64,000 nucleotides of DNA from JBHELQ01 sp046262995 (GTDB lineage Bacteria > Actinomycetota > Thermoleophilia > Solirubrobacterales > Thermoleophilaceae), in the NCBI GenBank assembly GCA_046262995.1, contig JBHELQ010000064.1, positions 1-64,000 on the forward strand, written 5' to 3'. The notes beneath the pieces were generated by a model that saw only the letters and a program-made list of their open reading frames with translations, was not told the origin of the DNA and made no database searches. A program made the translations under genes and the position numbers. This document shows positions 48,201 through 57,131 of this stretch, in pieces (within the stretch, counting starts at the first letter, position 1; every line of letters starts with the position of its first letter).

Positions 48201-49601
48201 ATGGCAGCCACCGACAAGACCCGTATCGCCAAGCCCAGCACGATCGCCGAGGACGAGCAGGGCCAGCTCGTCGCCAAGAAGGGCATCTCTCGCGAGGTCA
48301 TCCAGGAGCTGTCCAAGGTCAAGGGCGAGCCGGAGTGGATGCGCGAGAAGCGCGTCAAGTCGTACGAGATCTGCGAGCGCAAGCCGATCCCCACCTGGGG
48401 CGTCGACCTGTCCGACCTCGACCTGTCAGAGCTGGTGCTCTACTCGCCGCCCGAGGCCGGGCGCTACGACTCCTGGGACGACGTCCCCCAGGAGCAGAAG
48501 GACACCTTCGAGAAGCTCGGCATCCCCCAGGCCGAGCGCGAGCACCTGGCCGGCGTCGTCGGCGTCTGGCGCCAGGAGCCCTTCTACGAGGGCCTGAAGA
48601 AGGAGTACGCGGACCAGGGGATCGTCTTCTGCGCCATGGACACGGCCGTCCAGGAGTACCCCGACCTCGTGCGCGAGCACTTCATGAACAAGTGCGTGCC
48701 GCCCCAGGACAACAAGTTCTCGGCGCTGCACGGCGCCGTCTGGTCAGGCGGCTCGTTCCTGTACGTGCCGAAGGACGTGAAGGTCGATCTGCCGCTGCAG
48801 GCCTACTTCCGCATGGAGGGCGCCAACGAGGGCACCTTCGAGCACACCCTGATCATCGCCGACGAGGGCTCCGAGGTGAACTACATCGAGGGCTGCACGG
48901 CGCAGACCTACTCGGTCAACTCGATGCACTCGGCGGTCGTCGAGATCTTCGTGAAGGAGGGGGCCAAGGCCCGCTACACCACGGTCCAGAACTGGTCCAA
49001 GGACGTCTTCAACCTGAACACGAAGCGCGCGATCGTCGACGCCCACGGCACGGTCGAGTGGGTCGGCGGCTCGATGGGCGCCAAGAAGGTCATGCTCTAC
49101 CCGGGCTCCTTCCTGATGGGCGAGGGCGCGCGCGCCGACCACCTGAACGTCGGCGTGGCCTCCGGCGACGTCTGGAAGGACACCGGCGCCAAGGTGCTCC
49201 ACCTGGCGCCCAACACCACCTCGAACATCCTCGCCAAGTCGATCTCCAAGGACGGCGGCGTCATGGGCTACCGCGGCCTCGTGCGCATGGGCCACAACTC
49301 GCAGGGCTCGAAGGCCCACGTCCAGTGCGACGGCCTGATGATGGACGACCGCTCCCGCTCGGACACCTGGCCCGACATCCAGATCCAGAACCCGCACGTG
49401 ACCGTGGCCCACGAGGCCGTGGTCGGCAAGATCTCCGACGAGCAGCTCTTCTACCTGCAGTCGCGCGGCCTCTCCGAGGAGGAGGCGGCGGCGATGATCG
49501 TGAACGGCTTCATCGAGCCGGTCACGAAGGAGCTGCCGATGGAGTACGCCGTGGAGCTGAACCGCTTGATTCAGCTCGAGATGGTCGGCAGCATCGGCTG
49601 A
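48201..49601 (+). CDS. sufB: Fe-S assembly scaffold SufB
   Basis: The 466-residue protein has the SufB-specific N-terminal region (ISREVIQELSKVKGEPEWMREKRVKSYEICERKPIPTWG) split across residues 29-70, the core NYIEGCTAQTYSVNSMHSAVVEI with its conserved cysteine, and the C-terminal VAHEAVVGKISDEQLFYLQSRGLSEEEA. It completes the SufBCD complex but lies 4 kb from the rest of the operon, behind its own promoter candidate (TAGAAT at 48147-48152). Confidence 0.96.
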   Translation: MAATDKTRIAKPSTIAEDEQGQLVAKKGISREVIQELSKVKGEPEWMREKRVKSYEICERKPIPTWGVDLSDLDLSELVLYSPPEAGRYDSWDDVPQEQKDTFEKLGIPQAEREHLAGVVGVWRQEPFYEGLKKEYADQGIVFCAMDTAVQEYPDLVREHFMNKCVPPQDNKFSALHGAVWSGGSFLYVPKDVKVDLPLQAYFRMEGANEGTFEHTLIIADEGSEVNYIEGCTAQTYSVNSMHSAVVEIFVKEGAKARYTTVQNWSKDVFNLNTKRAIVDAHGTVEWVGGSMGAKKVMLYPGSFLMGEGARADHLNVGVASGDVWKDTGAKVLHLAPNTTSNILAKSISKDGGVMGYRGLVRMGHNSQGSKAHVQCDGLMMDDRSRSDTWPDIQIQNPHVTVAHEAVVGKISDEQLFYLQSRGLSEEEAAAMIVNGFIEPVTKELPMEYAVELNRLIQLEMVGSIG

Positions 49602-49635
49602 CGCGATGAGCGCCCACTTCGTCGGCCAGTATCGG

Positions 49636-50706
49636 CTAGCCCGGCAGGCGGCGGCCGGCGTCGCCCAATGCCTCGCGCGCCTCCTCGGCCAGGCGTCGCA
49701 CCAGCTCGCCGGCGTCGCCCTCGTCGCCGAGCGCGTACGCTTGGCCGGCCCATAGGTTGATGCCGTCGGCGTCCCCGCTCTCGCGGGCCGCCGCGCGGAT
49801 TCCGGCGGTCAGGTGGTGGACCTGCGGGTAGGCGCTCGGCGCGTCCTGGTGCTCGCGCATGAAGCGGTTGACCAGCCCACGGGCCGTCCGCCCCGTGAAG
49901 GCCCGGGTGAGGGCGGTGCGGGTGCCGCGCTTTCGCAAGGCCTCCCGGTGGGCCGGGGAGGTCGCCGCCTCCCGGGTGAGCATGAAGGCCGTGCCGAGCT
50001 GCACGGCGGCGGCTCCCGCCGCCAGAGCGCCGGCAACGCCGCGGCCGGACACGATCCCCCCCGATGCGACCAGGGGAAGATCGACCTCCGCTCCGACGAG
50101 CTGCAGCAGCGCCAGCAGGCCGAGGTCGCCCGGCTCCAGGTCGTCGAAGCTCGCGCGATGGCCGCCGGCCTCCACTCCCTGCGCAATCAGCGCATCGGCG
50201 CCGGCGTCGCGCGCCACGCGCGCCTCGGCGGGCGTGGTCACGGTGATCCACACGGCGACTCCCGCGCGTCGGAGGTCCTCCACCACCGCAGGCGCCGGAC
50301 AGCCGAAGGCGAAGGAGACGACGTCCGGGCGCTCCTCGGCGGCCAGGGCGAGCTTCGCGTCCCAGCCGTCGTCGTCTTCTCGCGGCTCGCCGAGGCGCGC
50401 GTCGTAGCGCTCCGCCTCGGCGGCGAGCTGCCGTGCGTAGCGGTCCACCGCATCCCGATCCACGCTCGCTCGCGACGGCACGAATAGGTTGAGCCCGACG
50501 GGACGTTCCGTCTGGCGCCGGAGCTCGGCGAGCTCCTGGCGGACCGTCTCGGGCGTCCGGTAGCCGGCGGCGAGGAAGCCGAGGCCCCCTGCGTTGGCGA
50601 CCGCCGCCGCCAGCTCCGGCGTGGACGGGCCGCCGGCGAGCGGCGCCTGGACGATCGGGACCTCCAGCTGATCCGGGGAGAAACGGGCCGCGGCGTCCGA
50701 AGCCAT
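49636..50706 (-). CDS. Nitronate monooxygenase (2-nitropropane dioxygenase family)
   Basis: An FMN TIM-barrel enzyme of 356 residues: VPIVQAPLAGGPSTPELAAAV, the catalytic-His motif QGVEAGGHRASFDD and the FMN-phosphate site ASGGIVSGRGVAGALAAGAAAVQLGTAFM. It oxidises alkyl nitronates such as propionate-3-nitronate. TAACCT lies eight bases before the ATG at 50706, consistent with a leaderless start; longer upstream readings are not conserved. Confidence 0.88.
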   Translation of the reverse strand: MASDAAARFSPDQLEVPIVQAPLAGGPSTPELAAAVANAGGLGFLAAGYRTPETVRQELAELRRQTERPVGLNLFVPSRASVDRDAVDRYARQLAAEAERYDARLGEPREDDDGWDAKLALAAEERPDVVSFAFGCPAPAVVEDLRRAGVAVWITVTTPAEARVARDAGADALIAQGVEAGGHRASFDDLEPGDLGLLALLQLVGAEVDLPLVASGGIVSGRGVAGALAAGAAAVQLGTAFMLTREAATSPAHREALRKRGTRTALTRAFTGRTARGLVNRFMREHQDAPSAYPQVHHLTAGIRAAARESGDADGINLWAGQAYALGDEGDAGELVRRLAEEAREALGDAGRRLPG

Positions 50707-50788
50707 CGTCTCCGAGGTTACGACCAGCGGCTGCTCGGCCCTCCCGCCCGCGCTAACGGCCCGTAGGGCCGCTGCCGATGACAAGCGG

Positions 50789-51487
50789 GTGAGCGTGAAC
50801 GAACTTGTCCTCGTGCAGGGCTGGAGCGACACCCGCGCGACCCTCGAGCGCTGGAGGCATGCCCCCGGCAGGCTGCTCGCGCCGTGGCTCGTCCGCAGCC
50901 TCCAGATCGCCTGCGCCCTGCTGTTCGCCGTGTACGTGGTGGCCAGGCTCTCGGCGCCGGACGCCAGCCGGCTCGTGATCCCCGGCTACACCACCAAGGC
51001 GGGCGTCGGGGACTACCTGCACATCCTCTACCGCAACTCGCTCGTGCTGGCCCTGCACGCGATGGCGTGTGTGGCCGGCTTCATCGCGGGCAGCTCGCTG
51101 CCGATCTCCGCTTCCCATCGGAGCGGGGTCTCGCGCTGGGTGCACGAGAAGGCCGGGCCACTCGCGATCGGCTTCGTCATCTGCGCCACCGCCTTCTCGC
51201 TCTGTACCCAGGCCTACGCGATCGGCGGCGCCGCCTCGACCGTGGCGGCGCAGCTCGGCGTCGGGCCCGCCACCCTGATCCTGACCCTGCTCCCCCACGC
51301 CCTGCCCGAGCTGATCGCGCTCTTCCTGCCGCTCGCCGCATGGATCGCCGCCAGCCGCCGCGGCGACTGGGACGAGCTACTGGCGGCCACCTTCGTGACC
51401 GCCGCCGTGGCCGTGCCGATGCTGCTGGCCAGCGCCGCCATCGAGCTGGGGCTGTGGCCCCTGCTGCTCCGCGCCGCTGCCGGCTGA
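50789..51487 (+). CDS. Polytopic membrane protein, SpoIIM-like (tentative)
   Basis: The 232-residue protein has about six transmembrane helices. The arrangement LLPHALPELIALFLPLAAWIAA followed by LLAATFVTAAVAVPMLLASAAIELGLWP resembles stage II sporulation protein M-like proteins, which in non-sporulating bacteria have unknown roles. No sporulation genes are nearby. GTG at 50789 is the first usable start. It is followed closely by the thioredoxin-like gene. Confidence 0.55.
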   Translation: MSVNELVLVQGWSDTRATLERWRHAPGRLLAPWLVRSLQIACALLFAVYVVARLSAPDASRLVIPGYTTKAGVGDYLHILYRNSLVLALHAMACVAGFIAGSSLPISASHRSGVSRWVHEKAGPLAIGFVICATAFSLCTQAYAIGGAASTVAAQLGVGPATLILTLLPHALPELIALFLPLAAWIAASRRGDWDELLAATFVTAAVAVPMLLASAAIELGLWPLLLRAAAG

Positions 51488-51511
51488 GCCGGCCTTCGGC
51501 ATCCTACGCGG

Positions 51512-52303
51512 GTGCGCCCGCCCGCCCAGGCAAGGCTCCCGGCCCCGGAGTTCCCGCCCGACATGGATTGGATCGGCGTGCCCTTCCTGCGCATGGACCG
51601 GCTCATGGGACGCCACGCGGTGCTGGTCGAGTTCTGGGACTTCGCGCGCGTGAACTCGCTGCGAACGCTTCCCTACCTGGACGCCTGGCACGCCCGCTAC
51701 GCGGACGCCGGCCTGCAGCTGGTCGGCGTCCACTCCCCGGGTTACTCGTTCGGGCGCGATCGCGGCGCGGTTGAGCGCGCCGTCGAACGGCTGGAGATCC
51801 GCTATCCGGTGCTGCTCGATCCCGAGCTCGAGCTCTGGCGCCTGTACGGCAACAGGGGCTGGCCCGGTCGCTACCTGTTCGACCGCGCCGGCCTGCTCTC
51901 GTTCATCCATTACGGCGAGGGCGACTACCGGGACACGGAGCTCGCGATCCAGCAGTGCCTCCGGGAGATCGAGTCCGAGCTCGACCCGCCGGCGCCGCTC
52001 GACCCGCTCCGCCCCGAGGACGCCCCCGGCGTGCTGCTGGAGCCTCAGACTGCCGACATCGCCCTGCCCGCCGACAGGGCGCGGCTCGAGCTGGTGCGCG
52101 ACTGGACGGACGGCGAGGACTGGATCGAGGCGGTGGACGCCGGGGCGGCGGCCAGCTTCGAGTTCCGGGCCGGCGGCGCCTATGCGGTGCTTTCGGGCGC
52201 CGACCGGGAACCCGGCCTTTACGAGACCGACGGCACGATCGTGGCCGAGTCCCCCGGCCTGCGCCTGCACGGCGTGCAGTTCACGCCGCTCCCGCCCGGC
52301 TGA
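51512..52303 (+). CDS. DipZ-like thioredoxin-fold protein lacking the CxxC active site
   Basis: The 263-residue protein matches the soluble part of DipZ/TlpA-like proteins: FWDFARVNSLRTLPYLDAWH aligns with the usual pattern in which CINC stands where this protein has RVNS, so both redox cysteines are gone. GVHSPGYSFGRDRGAVERAVE and YPVLLDPELELWRLYGNRGWPGRYLFD complete the thioredoxin fold, and residues 165-260 look like the C-terminal beta domain of DipZ. No signal peptide, so it is cytosolic and probably a binding protein. Confidence 0.78.
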   Translation: MRPPAQARLPAPEFPPDMDWIGVPFLRMDRLMGRHAVLVEFWDFARVNSLRTLPYLDAWHARYADAGLQLVGVHSPGYSFGRDRGAVERAVERLEIRYPVLLDPELELWRLYGNRGWPGRYLFDRAGLLSFIHYGEGDYRDTELAIQQCLREIESELDPPAPLDPLRPEDAPGVLLEPQTADIALPADRARLELVRDWTDGEDWIEAVDAGAAASFEFRAGGAYAVLSGADREPGLYETDGTIVAESPGLRLHGVQFTPLPPG

Positions 52304-52315
52304 GCGGGCGGCGGA

Positions 52316-53275
52316 CTACCCGGCGCGTCCGGCCAGCTCCCGGCGGATGTCCTTGGGGAGCATGAAGCGGACGTCTTCCTGCACGACCTCGAGCTCCGAG
52401 ACGTCCTCGGTGCCGCGCTCACGGAAGAACCCGACCAGCCGCTGGACGAGCTCCTCCGGCGCGCTCGCCCCGGAGGTGATGCCCACGACGCGCTTGCCGT
52501 CGAGCCACTCCTCGCGCACCTGCTCCTCGTTGTCGATCAGGTGCGAGTCGGCCCCGTGGTCGCGGGCCACCTCCACCAGGCGGTTCGAGTTCGAGGAATT
52601 GCGCGAGCCGATCACCAGGACGAGGTCGCACTCGCGCGCCATCTGGCGGACCGCCATCTGACGGTTCGTGGTGGCGTAACAGATGTCGTCGCTCTTCGGC
52701 CCGACGATGTTGGGGAAGCGCTCGCGCAGCCGGCGGATGATGCGGTCGGTCTCGTCGACGGAGAGGGTCGTCTGCGTCAGGTACGCGACCCGGTCCTCGT
52801 CCTCGACCTCGATCCGGTCCGCCTCCTCCTCGGACTGGACGAGCAGCATCTGGGCCGGGGCCTCGCCCATCGTCCCCTCGACCTCCTCGTGCCCGTCGTG
52901 GCCGATCAGGATGATCGTGTAGCCCTCCATGGCGAACTTCCTGGCCTCGACGTGCACCTTGGTAACGAGCGGGCAGGTGGCGTCGATCGTCCTCAGGCTC
53001 TGGCTGGCGGCGTTCTCGTGCACCTTGGGCGCCACCCCGTGAGCGGAGAAGACGACGGTCTCGCCGTCCGGCACCTCGGTCTCCTCATCGACGAAGATGG
53101 CGCCGCGCTCGCGCAGCTGCTCGACCACGTGCTTGTTGTGCACGATCTCCTTGCGGACGTAGACCGGCGGGCCGTAGAGCTCGAGGGCGCGCTCGACCGT
53201 CTGCACGGCCCGGTCGACGCCGGCGCAGTAGCCCCGCGGCGCAGCCAGCAGCAGCTTCTCGGGCGCGGCGGGCAT
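52316..53275 (-). CDS. ispH: 4-hydroxy-3-methylbut-2-enyl diphosphate reductase
   Basis: IspH makes IPP and DMAPP in the last step of the MEP isoprenoid route. The 319-residue protein has the three Fe-S cysteines (RGYCAGVDRAV, DATCPLVTKVH, DDICYATTNRQ), the catalytic TTLSVDET and the SRNSSNSNRL substrate loop. ATG at 53275 matches the family start; TACCCT lies eight bases upstream. The longer open frame beyond it is the antiparallel shadow of the wax-ester synthase gene. Confidence 0.96.
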   Translation of the reverse strand: MPAAPEKLLLAAPRGYCAGVDRAVQTVERALELYGPPVYVRKEIVHNKHVVEQLRERGAIFVDEETEVPDGETVVFSAHGVAPKVHENAASQSLRTIDATCPLVTKVHVEARKFAMEGYTIILIGHDGHEEVEGTMGEAPAQMLLVQSEEEADRIEVEDEDRVAYLTQTTLSVDETDRIIRRLRERFPNIVGPKSDDICYATTNRQMAVRQMARECDLVLVIGSRNSSNSNRLVEVARDHGADSHLIDNEEQVREEWLDGKRVVGITSGASAPEELVQRLVGFFRERGTEDVSELEVVQEDVRFMLPKDIRRELAGRAG

Positions 53276-53353
53276 CGCTCCAGAGGGTAGCTGGGAAAAG
53301 CGTGCCCGCACCCACCGTTGTGGGCGGCCCCCCGCGACGGGTAGGCTCCGGGC

Positions 53354-54853
53354 ATGCCTGAGATGCAGGGGCACATGGAGCGACTCAGCCCCGTGGACGC
53401 CTCGTTCCTGCACCAGGAGCGCGACATGTCCCACATGCACGTCGGCGGGGTCGTGATCTTCGAAGGACCGCCGCCCTCGCAGGAGGAGCTCGTGGAGCAC
53501 CTGACCTCTCGCATGGGGCAGGTCCCGCGTTACAGGCAGAAGCTCACGGAGCCCCCGTTCGAGCTTGGACGTCCGTTCTGGATCGACGACCCGAGCTTCA
53601 ACCTCGACTATCACCTGCGCGTCACGGGCCTCCCCTCGCCGGGATCGCTCGAGCAGCTGCGGGCGCTCGTCGGCCGGATCTTCTCCCAGCGACTCGACCG
53701 CTCGAAGCCGCTGTGGGAGCTGTGGCTCGTCCAGGGGCTCGAGGACAACCGCTTCGCGCTGATCAGCAAGACCCACCACGCGATGGTCGACGGGGTCGCC
53801 GGCGTGGACATCTCGACCGTCCTGTTCGACGTGTCGCCGGTGCCCCAGGAGGACCGGGACGGGGACGGCGGCGGCCCGTCGGAGGACGCCCGCGCCCGGT
53901 CCTGGACGCCGGCCCCCGAGCCCTCCACGGTCGGCCTGGTGGGCGAGGCGGTGAAGGACGCCCTGCGCGCCCCGGTCGGCCTGGCGGGGCGGGTGCTCGG
54001 CGCCGTGACGAGCCCCAGGGCGGCCGTTGGCGGGGCGCGCGAGACCGTGGAGGCGCTGGGGGAGGTCGTCTGGGCGGGCCTCAATCCCGCGCCTGACGTT
54101 CCGCTCAACGTGCCGATCGGGCCGCACCGCAGCGTCTGGTGGACGCAGCGGCCGCTGGCCGAGCTGAAAGAGATCAAGGACGCCCTGGGCGGGACGGTGA
54201 ACGACGTCGTGCTCGCGGTCGTGGCCGGCGCGCTCGGCCGCTGGCTCCGGACGCGCGGCGTGCGCGTGGAGGGGCTCGAGCTCAGGGCGCTCGTGCCGAT
54301 GTCGATTCGCGCTGACGACGACCACGGGACGCTCGGCAACCGCATCGCCGCGATGCGCGGACCGCTGCCGGTCTACGCCAGCGAGCCCGTGGAGCGGCTG
54401 CGGATCGTGCGCGAGTCGATGGCGGGCGTGAAGGACTCGAAGCAGGCCCTGGGGGCGGAGGTGATCGCCGGGCTCGAGCGCTTCGCGCCCCCGACGCTGC
54501 TCGCCCAGGCCTCGCGCATCAACTTCTCCACCAGGCTCTTCAACCTGATCGTGACCAACGTGCCGGGGCCCCAGTTCCCGCTCTACCTGTTGGGGCGCGA
54601 GATGCAGGAGATGGTGCCGGTCGCCTTCCTGCCGGAGAACCACGCGCTCGCGATCGCGATCATGAGCTACAACGGCAAGGTCGACTTCGGGCTGCTCGGC
54701 GACTATGACGCGATGCCGGACATCGACCGCATGACCGAGCTGATCGAGGAGTCGCTTGACGAGCTCCTGGAGGCGGCCCGCGCGGCCGCGCCGCGGCGGC
54801 GGAAGCCGAAGCCCGGCGGCGGCGGCAGGCGCTCGACTAGCGCCTCGTCCTGA
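53354..54853 (+). CDS. Wax ester synthase / diacylglycerol acyltransferase (WS/DGAT)
   Basis: The 499-residue protein has the acyltransferase active site HHAMVDG, the opening RLSPVDASFLHQE, PLWELWLVQGL, and the C-terminal NVPGPQFPLYLLG block typical of bacterial WS/DGAT enzymes that store wax esters or triacylglycerol. The region around residues 170-215 is a variable linker. TAGGCT lies six bases before the ATG, the leaderless layout. Its 3' end overlaps the convergent lipoate-ligase-like gene by 17 bases. Confidence 0.92.
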   Translation: MPEMQGHMERLSPVDASFLHQERDMSHMHVGGVVIFEGPPPSQEELVEHLTSRMGQVPRYRQKLTEPPFELGRPFWIDDPSFNLDYHLRVTGLPSPGSLEQLRALVGRIFSQRLDRSKPLWELWLVQGLEDNRFALISKTHHAMVDGVAGVDISTVLFDVSPVPQEDRDGDGGGPSEDARARSWTPAPEPSTVGLVGEAVKDALRAPVGLAGRVLGAVTSPRAAVGGARETVEALGEVVWAGLNPAPDVPLNVPIGPHRSVWWTQRPLAELKEIKDALGGTVNDVVLAVVAGALGRWLRTRGVRVEGLELRALVPMSIRADDDHGTLGNRIAAMRGPLPVYASEPVERLRIVRESMAGVKDSKQALGAEVIAGLERFAPPTLLAQASRINFSTRLFNLIVTNVPGPQFPLYLLGREMQEMVPVAFLPENHALAIAIMSYNGKVDFGLLGDYDAMPDIDRMTELIEESLDELLEAARAAAPRRRKPKPGGGGRRSTSASS

Positions 54854-55613
54854 CCGCCGCCTGGCCGGGCGAGCGATGCTCGGGAGCCAACCGGCGCGCC
54901 AGCGCCAGCGTCCCCTCGTCGAGCCGCCCTTCGACCAGGTCATAGCGCTCGGCGTACTGCTCTAGAAGCGCGTCGCGCACCGCATCGGAGTCGAGTCCCG
55001 CCACCTCGTCCGCCGTCGCGCCCGCCGTGTCCGGGCGCCAGTCGAGACCGAGCTCGCGATACACGGGCACGAGCACGTCCCGGATGCGATCGGCGCCCGC
55101 GGCCACAACCACTCCCCCGACGTGCGCGGCGCCCTTGATGAGGCGCTGGCCGACCCCGGCGAGCTTCACCGAGCCCCGGGCGTTGACCGAATACCCGCCG
55201 GGGCAGTACTCCCCCTCCACCTCACCCACGCGGGCATCGGCCCCGAGCGTGCGCAGGGCCGCGGCGATCAGCTCCGCGACGGCCTCGAAGCGCGGGAAGA
55301 CCCCGGGGCGAGGGTTCGGGTCCGGCATGGCGTGCGCGACCGCCACGGTGCCCTCGTGGAACACGGCCGCCCGCCCGCCCGCGAGGCGCACTACCGCCTC
55401 GAAGCCCCGCTCCCGGGCCGCGCGGGCGGCGGCGGGATAGCCCGGACCGGCGGCGTCCTGCTTGCCGAAGGCCACCATCGCCCCCGGGCGGGCGATCCGC
55501 AGCGTGGCGGGGAGCTCTCCGGCCGCGACCCGCTCGAGCAGCGCCCGCGAAACCGCCGTGTCGAGGACTGGATCCTCAGGGAACGATTCGCGAATCAGGC
55601 GCAGCTCGGGCAC
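54837..55613 (-). CDS. Lipoate-protein ligase A / LipM-like protein
   Basis: A 258-residue biotin/lipoate ligase-fold protein with RIARPGAMVAFGKQD, the VRLAGGRAAVFHEGTVAVAH loop and the catalytic-lysine segment SVKLAGVGQRL. Members attach lipoate or octanoate to E2 and GcvH proteins. The gene follows a SufT-like gene by 14 bases on the same strand. That pairing is reasonable because lipoyl synthase needs Fe-S clusters. Confidence 0.82.
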   Translation of the reverse strand: MPELRLIRESFPEDPVLDTAVSRALLERVAAGELPATLRIARPGAMVAFGKQDAAGPGYPAAARAARERGFEAVVRLAGGRAAVFHEGTVAVAHAMPDPNPRPGVFPRFEAVAELIAAALRTLGADARVGEVEGEYCPGGYSVNARGSVKLAGVGQRLIKGAAHVGGVVVAAGADRIRDVLVPVYRELGLDWRPDTAGATADEVAGLDSDAVRDALLEQYAERYDLVEGRLDEGTLALARRLAPEHRSPGQAAVRTRR

Positions 55614-55627
55614 GTGCCCCGCGCCGC

Positions 55628-55924
55628 TCAGTAGCCCAGGGCGAACTTCGCGTCTTCGCTCATCATCTCCGGCGTCCAGGGCGGGCTGAAGACCATCTTC
55701 GGGTACACCCGCGAGACCTCGTCGAGCTCGCCGACGAACTCCTCGATCTGCTCGCTGACCTGGGGGCCGATCGGGCAGCCGGGCGAGGTCAGCGTGAAGG
55801 TCACGAAGACCTCCTCGTTCTCCACCTCGACCTCGTAGATCAGCCCCAACTCGACGAAATCGAGCCCCAGCTCGGGGTCGATCACGTTGGTCAGGGCGTC
55901 ACGCACTTCGTCGACGTTCGGCAT
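55628..55924 (-). CDS. DUF59/MIP18-family Fe-S maturation factor (SufT-like)
   Basis: The 98-residue protein begins VDEVRDALTNVIDPELGLDFVELGLIYEV and has the conserved cysteine in LTSPGCPIGPQV. SufT/PaaD-type proteins help mature Fe-S proteins, lipoyl synthase and aconitase among them. TACCAT lies six bases before the ATG, so the mRNA is probably leaderless. It diverges from fxsA with 26 bases between. Confidence 0.9.
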   Translation of the reverse strand: MPNVDEVRDALTNVIDPELGLDFVELGLIYEVEVENEEVFVTFTLTSPGCPIGPQVSEQIEEFVGELDEVSRVYPKMVFSPPWTPEMMSEDAKFALGY

Positions 55925-55950
55925 GACCCCATGGTAGTAGGGTCAGCCGG
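55925..55950. promoter_or_regulatory. Compact divergent promoter between sufT-like gene and fxsA
   Basis: The 26-base gap holds TACCAT six bases before the sufT-like ATG on the minus strand and TAGGGT seven bases before the fxsA GTG on the plus strand. Both fit leaderless -10 boxes; the -35 regions would lie inside the opposite genes. Confidence 0.55.
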
Positions 55951-56421
55951 GTGCCCCTGTTCGCTCTGCTGGCGCTCTTCATCGCCGTCCCCCTGGCCGA
56001 GCTGTACGTGATCCTCAAGGTCGGCGACGCGATCGGCGTCCCCTGGACGATCCTGCTTCTGGCCGCCGACTCGGTCCTGGGCTCGATGCTCCTCCGCTCG
56101 CAGGGCCGAGCGGTTTGGCGGCGGTTCAGCCAGGCGCTCGCGCGGGGGCGCATGCCCCATCGCGAGGTGCAGGACGGCGTGCTCGTGATCTTCGGCGGAG
56201 CCTTCCTCATCACACCGGGCTTCATCACCGACATCATCGGCCTGCTGCTGCTGCTGCCGCCGACCCGCCCGCTCATGCGCCGCCTGGTCATGCGCTCGCT
56301 GAGCCGCCGGATGGAGCTGCGGGTGGCCCGCGCCGGGGCCCCGCCGGGGCCCGGCGGGTTCGATGTCGAGGGCAGCGCGACCGAGTACGAGCCCCCGCCG
56401 CCCGGTCAACTCGGACGGTGA
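55951..56421 (+). CDS. fxsA: FxsA family membrane protein
   Basis: A 156-residue cytoplasmic-membrane protein with the FxsA arrangement: a first helix (FALLALFIAVPLAELYVIL), DAIGVPWTILLLAADSVLGSMLLR, and GGAFLITPGFITDIIGLLLLLPPTR, then a basic tail. E. coli FxsA relieves F-exclusion of phage T7 when overproduced; the normal role is unclear. GTG start, leaderless layout. The stop overlaps the next gene. Confidence 0.9.
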   Translation: MPLFALLALFIAVPLAELYVILKVGDAIGVPWTILLLAADSVLGSMLLRSQGRAVWRRFSQALARGRMPHREVQDGVLVIFGGAFLITPGFITDIIGLLLLLPPTRPLMRRLVMRSLSRRMELRVARAGAPPGPGGFDVEGSATEYEPPPPGQLGR

Positions 56422-57131
56422 GCGAGCCGGCGCCGGCGCCGGCGATCTCCTTCTTCGATCCCTCGCGCGAGCTCTACGGGACGGCGCGTGAGGCGGCTTC
56501 GGTGCTGTTCGAGGGCCGCCGGGCGCACGCGGTAGGCGACGGACCGAAAGTGGAGCGCCGCAAGGGACGGGTGCGCGTGGAGCTGGAGGGCAGCTTCGCT
56601 CTCGAGCTCGAGCCGGTGGCCGCCGAGGCCGACCTGGGCGGCGTGGTCGCACGCCTCTGCCGGGTCACCGGCGAGATCGGTGGGACGAGCGTGGACTGCG
56701 TGGGAACAATCGCCGAGAGCAAGTCACCGCCTGCGTGGGACGAGCTCGACGCCATGCGCTCGATCTCCGCCATCGGAGACGCCGAGAACGCCGTCCTGGC
56801 ACTGGCCCGCCGCCCGCGCGGGGCGCTTGGCCACGGCCACGAGCTGGTCACCGCCTGGCTGCTCGAGGCGGGCGAGCCCCTGGCGGTGGAGGAGGCCCGA
56901 ATCTCGACCGTCTACGACGGCGACGGCCGCCAGCGAAGCGCCGGCCTGGAGCTGTGGCTGCCCGGCGAGGAGTTCCCGCGCCGCGTCTCCGGCTCGGTGA
57001 TAGCGGGCTCCTCGCTCGAGCTCGAGGAGCTGAACGTGCACATCGCCGTCTTCCGCTGGCGCATGAACGGCCGCGACGCGACGGGCGCCTACGAGCTCGT
57101 CGCCCGCCGCGAGCCCGCGGCGGCCGCCTAG
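56418..57131 (+). CDS. Conserved protein of unknown function, coupled to fxsA
   Basis: I do not recognise this 237-residue soluble protein. It begins VSEPAPAPAISFFDPSRELYGTAREAASVLFEG and contains strand-rich stretches, DCVGTIAESKSPPAWDELDAMRSISAIGD, and a C-terminal part with HGHELVTAWLLEAGEP and VHIAVFRWRMNGRDATGAYELV, a pattern compatible with a lipocalin or AttH-like barrel. GTG at 56418 overlaps the fxsA stop by four bases. The 3' end overlaps the convergent nuclease gene by four bases. Confidence 0.7.
   Translation: MSEPAPAPAISFFDPSRELYGTAREAASVLFEGRRAHAVGDGPKVERRKGRVRVELEGSFALELEPVAAEADLGGVVARLCRVTGEIGGTSVDCVGTIAESKSPPAWDELDAMRSISAIGDAENAVLALARRPRGALGHGHELVTAWLLEAGEPLAVEEARISTVYDGDGRQRSAGLELWLPGEEFPRRVSGSVIAGSSLELEELNVHIAVFRWRMNGRDATGAYELVARREPAAAA

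Noticed and set aside
53276..54943. Upstream extension of the ispH frame across the wax-ester synthase gene
   Set aside because: The extension lies antiparallel to a gene with an intact HHxxxDG motif; ispH has its family-typical start and -10 box at 53275.
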